DNA of 64,000 bases from Lineus longissimus (taxonomy: Eukaryota > Nemertea > Pilidiophora > Heteronemertea > Lineidae). How positions within the stretch are numbered: position 1 is the stretch's first letter; the number at the start of each line of letters is the position of its first letter. The DNA lies in NCBI RefSeq assembly GCF_910592395.1, contig NC_088324.1, positions 8,022,953 to 8,086,952 on the forward strand. Direction: 5' to 3'. The notes beneath the pieces are model-generated. The model saw only the letters and a list, made by a program, of their open reading frames with translations. It was not told the DNA's origin and did not search any database. Shown here in pieces: positions 49,101-61,100 of this stretch. The translations under genes were made by a program, and so were the position numbers.

Positions 49101-52100
49101 CAACGTTAAACATTCACCAGTGGGGGTGAGGCCGCAAGATACAAAAGCCCTAATGACCTCGTTGAGATTGAATGAGTCCTTAAGTGAAAGTTTCACAATG
49201 GGGGATTTAACCTTAATGGGACCTCGAACACTGCAGCCAGGGCACAATAGCACCTGTACTTTAAAGAATCAGTGGCCATTAAGGATGCTGATAATTCACC
49301 ATTTTATTGTGCTGATCACTCAAAGTGGATAATCTAATTAAAAATGAAACGGCCAGGGGCCATTGTGCTCACCGTATACATCTTTTAGTAGGCAGGATCA
49401 TGCTTAGTTTAGAGGTGAATATGGTGAACACGGTGAACACAATCAGGCATGAAGACTTTTTTTAGATGTGTATTGATGTCAAGTAATAAGACAGGGCAGT
49501 ATATATAAGTTTATGATCCAACCAATAATTGTCTATGACATCAACAAGATCAATATCGTGTGATTGCTAAGAGTCCCTGCAATAAAAAATTCATTGAAAA
49601 AAAGTCATTAATAAGCGAGATATTGCACGTCCTACTTTTTCAGTTTTGACCCCCTGGTGGTAAAATCAAGAATCAGATCAGGCCAAAATTCGGTGTCAGA
49701 GATTATCTGATGTAGGGGGTTACATGTACCAACTTTCAAGTTAATAGCTTCAGCAGTTAAGAAACGTGCCATAGTTACACTCTAATGGCCAATTTACGCC
49801 ATTTGACCTCTGTGACCTAGAAAAGGAGGTCAAATCCAAAAATCGTAGGACATGTGGTGTATCCTTGCTAGAAGTCCCTGCCATAAAAATTTTATCGAAA
49901 ACAATTCACTCAAATAAGCAAGATATTGCACTTCTTCCTTTTTCCATTATGGCCCCCTGGTGGCCGAATAAAGAATCAGATCAGGCCAAAATTCGGCATC
50001 AAAGGTTATCTGATGTAGGGGGTTATTTGCACCAAGTTTCAAGTTCATAACTTTACTGGTTAAGAAACGTGCCATAGTTTACACTCTAACGGCCAATTTA
50101 CGCCATATGACCTCTGTGACCTTGAAAAGTTAGTCAAATTGAAAACCCGTAAGACATGTGATGTATTCTTCCTAAGAGTACCTACCATAAAAATTTTATC
50201 GAAAACAAGTTACTTATAAGTGAGATATCACACTTTTTAGATATCCACTTTTGGCCCCCTGGTGGCAAAGTTGAGAATCAGATCAAACTGAAATTCAGCA
50301 CCAGAGGCTATGTGATATAGGGGGTTATATGTACCAAGTTTCAAGTTCATAGCTTTAGTGGTTAAGAAACGTGCCATAGTTTACACTCTAACGGCCAATT
50401 TACGCCATATGACCTCTGTGACCTTGAAAAGTAGGTCAAATTGAAAACCCGTAAGGCATGTGATGTATTCTTCCTAAGAGTACCTACCATGAAAATTTTA
50501 TCGAAAATAATTCACTTATAAGCGAGATATAACACTTTTTAGATTTCCACTTTTGGCCCCCTGGTGGCAAAGTTGAGAATCAGATCAAACTGAAATTCAG
50601 GACCAGAGGCTATGTGATATAGGGGGTTATATGTACTAAGATTCAAGTTCATAGCTTTAGTGGTTAAGAAACGTGCCATAGTTTACACTCTAACGGCCAA
50701 TTTACGCCATATGACCTCTGTGAACTTGAAAAGTAGGTCAAATTAAAAACCCGTACGATATAAGATGTATATTTGCTATGAGTACCTACAACACAAGTTT
50801 CATCGAAAACAAGTCACTAATAAGCGAGATATCACACTTTTTATATATCGACATTTGGCCCCCTGGTGGCCAAGTTGAGAATCAGATCGGAACGAAATTC
50901 AGTGTCAGAGGTCACCTGACCTAGGGGGTGCTGTGTACAAAGTTTCAAGTTCATAGCCCTTGCGGTTAAGAAACGTGCCACTGTTTTTGAAATAGGATAC
51001 GACGACGGACGACGGACGACGGACGACGGACACTGCGGTATTACATAGACTCCCCTACGGTGAGCCAAAAAGCGGTTTCCCTGGCCGGTTTCAGGTGACA
51101 TTATCAGACCATTCATGATTTATTCATGAGCATTAATCACCAACAGTATAGTTCAACTCAGCACGACAAAGCCTGATCATTATTTCACGGTTTCCAGACA
51201 TGAATTATTCATGAGGGATACAATCTGCTTGAAGGGGATAAATGTACTCATGACCTATGACTAGCATCACTCGAAGTTTACATGTATTGGTGAGTCTACA
51301 TGGTCCACTATACAAGTATTGGTGAATTTACATGGTCCACTATACAAGTATTGGTGAATTTACATGGTCCTCTTTACGAGTATTGGTGAGTTTACATGGT
51401 CCACTATACGAGTATTGGTGAGTTTACATGGTCCTCTTTACGAGTATTGGTGAGTTTACATGGTCCACGATACAAGTATTGGTGAGTCTACATGGTCCAC
51501 TATACGAGTATTGGTGAGTTTACATCGTCCACTATACGAGTATTGGTGAGTCTACATGATCAACTATACGAGTATTGGTGAGTCTACATGGTCCACTAGA
51601 CGAGTATTGGTGAGTTTACATGGTCCACTATACGAGTATTGGTGAGTCTACATGGTCCACTATATGAGTATTGGGGAGTTTACATGTTCCACTATAACGA
51701 GCGGTGAATTTACAAGGTCAACTATACGAGTATTGGGGAGTTTACATGTTCCACTATAACGAGTGGTGAGTTTACATGTTCCACTATAACGAGTGGTGAA
51801 TTTACATGGTCAACTATACGAGTATTGGTGAGTTTACATGGTCCACTATACAAGTATTGGTGAGTTTACATGGTCCACTATACGAGTATTGGTGAGTTTA
51901 CATGGTCCACTATATGAGTATTGGTGAGTTTACATGGTCCACTATATGAGTATTGGTGAGTCTACATGGTCCACTATATGAGTATTGGTGAGTCTACATG
52001 GTCCACTATATGAGTATTGGTGAGTTTACATGGTCCACTATACGAGTATTGGTGAGTTTACATGGTCCACTATACGAGTATTGGTGAGTTTACATGGTCC

Positions 52101-55100
52101 ACTATACGAGTATTGGTGAGTCTACATGGTCAACTATATGAGTATTGGTGAGTCTACATGGTCAACTATACGAGTATTGGTGAGTTTACATGGTCCACTA
52201 TACGAGTATTGGTGAGTCTACATGGTCAACTATACGAGTATTGGTGAGTCTACATGGTCCACTATACGAGTATTGGGGAGTTTACATGGTCTCTATATGA
52301 GTATTGGGGGGTTTACATGGTGCACTATACGAGTATTGGTGAGTTTACATGGTCAACTATACGAGTATTGGTGAATTTACATGGTCCACTATACGAGTAT
52401 TGGGGAGTTTACATGGTCTCTATATGAGTATTGGGGGGTTTACATGGTGCACTATACGAGTATTGGTGAGTTTACATGTTCCACTATAACGAGTGGTGAA
52501 TTTACATGGTCCACTATACGAGTATTGCACAGACCTAGGCCCAGTTGCCGAACCAGTGTGCAAGACAAATGCAAGTGTTGGCCCAACTAAGGTAAGCTTT
52601 ATCTACTTCAGTAAACTTCAATAATCAAATAATCAATGAATTAAAAGAATTCAACTCACCGTTCCCTATCCTCTACTTCCGTCTTCTCGTCCAACAGCTT
52701 CTTCTTCAAGACCTCACTCTCCACCAGCGTGCGCCGCGCCTCGTCCAATTGCGCGATCACCTTCGTCGCTTGGGCGGCCATCTTTAAAAGTTCCAGCGCC
52801 TGTTCGCTACTCTTGTGCTGCAGCTCCGCGTTCTCCTTCGCGAGATTCTTAACGCGCTCGGTACTCTTGGCGATACCCTCGTTCTGCTGGCGAACCGTTC
52901 GTTCCAACGCCTCCTTCTCTTGCTCGAGGATCGTGTTCTTAGTGTCGAGGCTCGCACACTTCTTTTGCAGCTCGTTATCAGTCTCGAGCAAGCGCTGCGT
53001 AACCTCCTCGTTCTCCGCGACCAATTTCTTACACTGTTTCGCTAAATTACCGTCGTTTAGCAACAGTGTTCTTTTAACGTCCTCGTTTTCGTCGACCAAC
53101 TTTTTACACTGTTGTATGAGGTCACGATTCGTTTCCGCCAATTTTTTCTTCAAGTCATCACGTTCATCGGATATTATCTTATTGTTTTTTTCTAATTTTG
53201 AACACTTGTCTAGGACTTCCTCCAGCCGAGATCCCGTCGATGGCAGGGCGAGCATTTTCTGACGGGGAATTTCATCGTCGGAACTATCAACTGGTTCTGA
53301 TGCTGAAAAAAACAGAAGGCATTCGGTTCAAAAATAAGTTAACGCCAGCGTCAGTGACCAATTCGTTTTGAACAACCGAATCCAGACTGTAACGGTAGCG
53401 GATTATTTGTGTTGATGAAGACTGAGGGATGTTTTTTGAAGAGGACTCAAATACGAAGTGGATTTACTTTTCTTCCTCCATTTGGGAGCAACTCCAGATC
53501 ATTTGAGGTCAACCGGAAAAACCAACTCAAACCACACAAACAAAGATGTCACATATACACCAACCTTCAAGCACAGCAGACAGGATTGCTGTCACATTGG
53601 CCGCCTCGCCTAACCTCGTCTTGAACTCCGATACCTTGGACGGCGTCACGTCGATCATGTCAACCTCGCCGTCGTCTCCCTGATGCAGCACCTCGGCCAC
53701 AAGGTGGCGAATCTCCGTGAAACGATTCAAGAGATCGTCGCAATGACCGCGTCCCTTGGTCAACTTCGACTTCAAGCCATCGATCACACGTTGTAGTGTC
53801 GAGTCTCGATTCTGCTGCATTGCTAGTTTCCGTAGCTCGTTTTCGATGGAGACTGCGCGCACGGGTTGGATAGCAGACGCCGTTCCCTGAGCGACCGACG
53901 TATTCGGCGACACCATACTCAATAAATCCATCAACGATGCGTTATGCTCGTCTTTCGTGCGGAGTTGTTTTTTCAACGAGTCCATTTCTGTCTGCAGCTG
54001 TTTAAATGCATCTTGGTTCATCGCCAAGAAATGGTTAATTCCAGGCGTCTGAGAATTCACAGTTGAGTAACTTGAAGCCTCAGAAGGCGGAGTAACCGGG
54101 CGAAACGGTTCCATACTTTTTAAACGCTCCTTCAAACTTTTGATTATTTTCAGATAGCGTTCTATTTGACCTTTCAAGGTCGTTATCTGATCTTGAAGCA
54201 TTGACGTGTCATCACTCTCCCCGAAACGTTCAAATAGTTCAAGATTCAATCCGCTGATACCCCGCGGGATGGGCGAGCCCTCCCGAGACGTGGCTATGAG
54301 AATATTTTCTATCGAGCCTGATCTCGATCTTGGCGATCTGTCCTCACCGTCGCTCGCTAAATTAGTCATGCTTTGACTCCTAGAGGGCGTTCTGGACAGG
54401 AGACCAGCATCCTCTAACATTCCCCTGTATGACTTGATCTTGCGCGATTGCGCCCGGACTGTGGATTCCGTGGAGAGAAGCTTCGTCTCCAACAACCGTT
54501 TTTGAACCTGAAGCTCGCGCATCTCCTCTTCCGACGTGCCATCTTTCTCCGACGACGAAGACGAAACGTTGTCATCCCCCTTATCCAACGAATCAGTGGA
54601 ACTCTTCCTGCGGAACACCGGGATCTGACTCTTACGTTCACCACTAGGGGGCTTCCCGTACGCCTTGGCCTCCTGCTTTGCACGATGCAGCTCCTTCTTC
54701 AACCGATCCACCTCCTTGGACATGTCGACCAACAACTGCGGGTTGAAACCCGCGGGGAATTCGGAGCTCGACGTGTCCATCTCAATCTGTTTCTTATACA
54801 GACTACTCCTACGGTCCTCCTCCCTGAGCTTGGACTCCAATTGCGAAATCTCATTCTGCAAGTCCTTGACACTGGGCAACGCACCAAAGTCAACATCCCC
54901 CGAACTCAACCCCAACTTTTCCCTGAGTAATTGATTTTCTTGCTGAATACTGTGTAACTCCAATTTCAACGTGAGCAACTCCGAACTACACCCGAGTGCA
55001 TCGCCGCGTTGCCGTAGCGATTCACACTCCACGCACTTCTCCTGGAGCCTGAGCTGCACGTGTTGCAACTGGTGTTTCATCTGCAGGAGCTGGTCGTCCA

Positions 55101-58100
55101 GTTTCCCCGGCGACAAGCTCTTCTCCGACAACGATTTGGCGACGGCCAGCTGCGACTCGAACACCCCCTGTTGGTCGACGAGAGACCTATTCTGCATCGT
55201 CTTCTCCTTGAGATCGTTCTGCACCAATTGTAACTCGTGGCGTAGCTTTGAGATCAGTTCGTCACGTCTGCTGTTGGTGAGACTCGCCGACCGCTCATCG
55301 AGGGCGCTGTCGACTTGGTTCTGCAACGACTCGTTGAGTCTGTCGGCCTCGCCGAGCTTCCCTTCGAGGAATTCCAACTGCTTCTTAAGGTGGGGTACTT
55401 CAGACCTCTTAGCCTAAAATGGAAGAGACAAGTTTTGGAATCTTGTTTGAAATCAGAAATGGCAAAATCATTAAGTCACCCAGGTGAGTCAGTTATCCGA
55501 CCGGAGGCGGTAGAAAACGACCTTTAACGCTGACAATCATTGTACACTATTGTCAGGCCCACCTATTGTCAGGCCCTCCTATTGTCAGGTCCTCCAAACA
55601 TAAGGCCCTCATGCTTGCTGTTCAGATTGATTTCAGACAGGAATCATGACTTAATAATTCTTGGTAGAACTATGACAATGATATCAATCGCATACCTTAT
55701 CCATCTCATTCTCTCCCGGAATCGCCCTCATCTCATTCTCCGCCCCGAACTCCTGGGCGTCGCGCAGCTGCATCCTCAACTTTGCTATCTCCTGCCGCAA
55801 CTCACCCGGCGCCATCTTGAGGAGTACCTGGTCACTGTCGAACAATATCTCGGCAGGTTTTTCAGGGTCGTACAAGATGGAAGCGTACGTTGTATTCTTG
55901 GAATCCGGCGTGCCGAGGTCCGGTTCGGCGGCGCCAACACCGCCCCCGCGCATTTGCTGTTGGTTCAGCCGCGACTGGAGCGACGAGTTCCATCGCTTTG
56001 CCTCCTCCAGCTGGTTGCGGAGAGCCTCGTTATCTTTTTGTAGATTGTCACTATCGTGGCCGGAAGCTGAAGAAAACGCCGATGTGATCACAGTTAAAAG
56101 TCTCGAGCATTTTGATTGATTATCATCTTGACACACAAGGCTCCGAGACCGCAGTCTCTTTTTAACAAGCCGGTATTTTAAGATTGGGATTGGACTTGCT
56201 GCTGTAAGATGGTAGCTCATCAGAGCCAGTTCAAGGTAATGTCAATTGTGCAGACATATGGTGCGGTTGCTGTGTGGTACCGATAAGAGTTTCTCTTAAT
56301 GCTTCATCACTTTCATTAAAAAAACTCTATACAGTTTACACTTCAATTGGAACATTTCAGCAGCAAAAACTAAAATTTTAAGATTTTGTCTAACGGATAC
56401 CAACAACTGGATCTACTGACAGCAAATGTTATTGTTTGAGTAATCACTCACCGGAATTTTCTCCCTTGGGTGATGCCGATGATTGCTTGAGCTGATTCTC
56501 CAACTGTTCCCGTAGCTGTTGGTTACTCTCGATGCTCTCCTGGAGTTGATGGCGGAGAGCTTCGATCTGGCTCAGCTGCACGGTGATCTCGTGATGATAT
56601 GAACTGAAAGGTGAAGAATATTAAAATAAATAAACACAAGATTTTGTGACCTGATGTGGGCACGAGGTGAGGTATCAGCAGATGACCATGTGATGGGTTC
56701 GATCCCGGGGGGAACCAAGGATTGTATTGCTGGATGAACCGGCTTTCAAGGAAATAAAATTCCTGGCTCATCACAGTCCATGGAATGAGACATAAAACCG
56801 AGGTTCCTTTTATCAGGTGTCTACACCAGGGCAAGCAGAAGACCACACCAAGAGAGAAACATGAGTAGACTGCCTGGAGTTCACCTCTTGGCAAAGACGG
56901 CATCACTCACCCAACGGGTATCTACCGTAGCCACACGTAAAACATGCTCATCCCGCCTCGGAGAAGGAAGATTCCTGGGAGAAAAACACGTCCAACTGCA
57001 GAGAGAACGCTGAACAAGACGAAGAAAAGATGATTCATTTCACATACCTCGATGATTGTGGTTTTTCTTCAGACTGATTCAAGTTGATATAGACGGCCTT
57101 CTCGGCCTTGAGGATGTCGCGGAGATTCTGCGCTTCTCTCAATTGGTCCTGGAGCATCTGGTTGATCTGGAATGGAGACGGAGACATTCTAACTCGTACA
57201 GAATACAATTGTGACGCGTGAACTTCCTTTGATAAACAGTGTCACAGTTGGTGAGGGTGAACTAGTCCAGGAATGCAAGCAAGGATAAACCTATTGACAT
57301 GAACATTTGTTGGAAAGATCCTGATGAGCACTTTCTCATGGTACCAGTTATTGGAAAGCACTCGACATGACCAGTCATTGGAAAGCTCTTAATCAGCACT
57401 TTTTTATGATACAATTTGCCCTACGTTTTAAACTGAAGACCAAAAGGAATAAATTTCAGTTGACTTACATGAACATGTGTCTCGCTCCCCCCTGTCGTCT
57501 GAGATCTCTGCGGTGTACCGGGACGGTCCAGCTGCTCATGAAGATTCACGATTTCAATCTTCAGTCGTTCATTCTCACTGTCCTTGTCCTTGGACGATAA
57601 CAGCTGTTGCATTAGTTTGGCCTGGAATGAAAATGGTACTAAAATAAGGTTTAGGAAACCTTTTTCTGGATTCGAGAACGTCGATGACTTTTCAGTCAAA
57701 CATCGATGGCGACACCTTATTTGTTGTTGGCAACATATCAAGAGCAGTTAAGCCCAACTATTGCGTTTGCCCCTGGGTGGTTGTGCGTATCCCTGCAGTC
57801 ATCATCTCACTAAGCGATATGTAGAAGACAACATCATTGCAATATTGGATGGCAAACACTTGGCCACTGATGGCAAATTGAAGTCATTACGTCTCATTGT
57901 CCTTAGGTGGTAGTGCGTATCCCTGCAAGTTCCTGTACAGATGAAACCATCTCACTACACGACATGCAGAAGACAACATCATTGCAAAATCGGATGGCAA
58001 ACACTTGGCCACTGATGGCAAATTGATGTCATTACGTCTCATTGTCCTTAGGTGGTAGTGCGTATCCCTGCAGTTTCCTGTACAGATGACACCATCTCAC

Positions 58101-61100
58101 TACACGACATGCAGAAGACAACATCATTGCAATATCGGATGGCAAACACTTGGCCACTGATGGCAAATTGAAGTCACTCCGTCTCATTGTCCCTAGGTGG
58201 TAGTGCGTATCCCTGCAATTTCTTGTACAGATGACACCATCTCACTACACGACATGCAGAAGACAATATCATTGCAAAATCGGATGGCAAACACCTGGCC
58301 TCTGAAGGCAAATTGATGTCGTAACGTCTCATTGAGGAATAGTCAAAGCCAGGAACTGGTAACACAAGAGATGCAAATCTGGGTGCTCTCGCTTCTAACT
58401 CTGTATGGCAGACCAGCAGAGCCACTGAGCTACGAATCCTGTCAGAGGATGCACTCACCGCCTTATCCTTGGCCTCTGACGCTTCCCTCTCAGCCTCACG
58501 TCTGCTCTTCTCCTGTTTTTCCAACTCTGACATCACATCCTCGTACGCTGACTTGCTCACTTGATGCTGCGGGTTGCGGTCCATGTTGGCGCGCAGACGC
58601 GACACCAAACCTGAAAATTGTCGACTCATTTCATTAGCTGTGAATAAACAAAGAATCCACACCAACCACCGCACTTGTTTTCTCTTCTCCTACATCATTC
58701 CCACATCCATGCTGCGCTTTCTTCAATAAGGATATATGAATAATAACATTCGTGTAGGAAAACTCCAGTAGTGAAGTTAGCAGCTTAACTCAACTAATCG
58801 CCAATAAACTCCAAACTCATGAAAAAGTTTTTGAACAAAAATGAATGAAAACTCCGGAAGTTGTGAAATTTGGAGCTTCCAATGATCAGACTCAAAAAAA
58901 ACTCCAAACTCATAAAACTCCAGTTGGAAATCCTTCACACCATGACAGCAACATCAAGACATTCTTGGAGTTTGTCAGGTACATACCCAAACAAATTGAG
59001 TATAGCCAAAATAGTTCATTAGAACACAAAATTGGATCTACGGGATCCCGAGATGAGTTTCTCTGGGGTGTACACACACTAAATTCCTATTCGTGAGTTG
59101 GAACTCCAAGGATAGTAAAGAACTCCACACTCCCCAGGATACTGAATCAACACTTCTTTGAATATATTCTTATTGTAAATCTTCAACCCTCACCAGCCCA
59201 AGTCCTTCTCAGGTATTGGGGGCCCCGGATTGGAATTTTAGAATGTCTCCAAACTAAATCCACATTCTAGAGAAGATCGATCAAAGCACACGTCCCAAGA
59301 GTCCAACCAGCTCAAAAGAATCAGATCAGTCAAAATAAACCACGATTTACCCCAAAAAGATCAGATTTACTTTCAGCTTGAACATATCTAGGTGGTTCGA
59401 TCTTATTGGTTATTTTCTCCCGACGTTTGGAAAAATATTTAGCTCAGGAAGTTAATAAATTCCCTGAATAGAAACCCAGCGGGAAACAACACCGGATCGG
59501 GGCACTCAAATCTATAATTGGGAAAATCTTATAATCCGTAAGAATAAGAATTCATTAGTTGAAAGTATGGGGCGATGTTTATGCCATAACTATAATAATG
59601 GATTTTTGTGATTATTGAAAGAAGATCTGATGTTTGCATTATTGATTTATTCCGCTCGATTGGTTCTGATCGCGTTGATCTTTCATCTGTTTTTGCTGGC
59701 GATTGGTGCTGCCATCTGTAAACATGTAAACCTTTTGAAATTGCATTCGTTAGAATAGGCCAAGACTCCCATTTTCTCAAGAAATAAACGATAGTCTTTT
59801 TTCAATACACCCAGTAATTATGGAGATAATTACGTCCTAGTTGACGCTCGGCCTAAATATTTTGAAATTCAACGCAACTGTTACCTTCTTTCGAGAGAAC
59901 TTCATTCTGTAACCTGTCAACCTCGTCCCTGAGGTTAAGGAGCTCGGCGGATCGACTCGCCGAGAGCGGTTGTTGGGCGGCAAATGATTCCTGTATCTGG
60001 CGAAACATTTTATCCTTCTCGCGGCCGCTTTCTACCAAGGCCTGAAATGAACGAATTGAATCAAAAGTGAAACATAGGAGCCGCTATGGCCTAGTACTAG
60101 TAGTAGCTCGGACTCTGTGCTAGCCGTCGAAAGGTCCCTGGTTCGAACTCAGCAGTCGGCATGAGAGCTCAGGCTGGTCTCTTTGTTCAACTTGGTGTAC
60201 TCCACCCAGGAGTGAATTGGGACTGGTCAGAAATGCTCAGGTTGTAACGCTGATTGAGCAGCTCATCTGAGCTCTACTGGTTTCAGGATGTGTGATGTTG
60301 AAGTCAGGTTTTATTTTTCGAGTCTAACTGCCACTATCCGGCTGACTATCCGGTGTGATTTCGGAATTTTCTCTCCAAGACTGGCTGCCTTACAGGGCCT
60401 GGTTCTTCAAAACAAGTTCTGTCACTTATGCTGACGTTATGAAGTCTCAGGGCCTAGCTGAAGGAGACAGCACCAAGTCAAGTTAATGCCAGTGTCAGTA
60501 AAGAAAAATGGTTTTGAACAAGTAGGCCCAGGGCTACCAATGCTAGTCTCCCCCAGCCTTAGGACCTGACAAGCCGAAGCAAAACATCGCACAATCGACT
60601 TTTCAAACTACACGAATATAACCCAGGGAAGAACCCGGTGATCGTACCTCAATGGTTTTATCCTTCTCACCGAGCGCCGCCCTCATCTTGTCCATCATGG
60701 CCTGCTGCTGCTCCTCAGCCCACGTTGCGCGGTTCGTCAGGAGCTGGATCTCGTAATCTTTCTTGTTCATGTCCGTCTGCAGCCGCTGCAACTCCTTATT
60801 GAGCTGGGACACTTGGCGGTTGTAGTCTTCCGTCACATCCTACAATGGGACAGATAGGTATGTCTACATCCGAACAGAGTTCTCTCAATTCGAAATCATT
60901 TTCACATTTCGAGAGCATGGCACGAAAGCAAGGAATGCTTATGCAAGCCTTCAGAAAGTAACATTGGTTTTTCTGACAGCGCCAAAGAAGATTATATTTT
61001 TTCCTATTTTTTACACATGTACATGTTTTTCAAAGCCGACAGCCATTTTTCGTGACCAGTGATTTGACCCAGGTTGTTTATTTGGACGTAAGTTCTCCCC

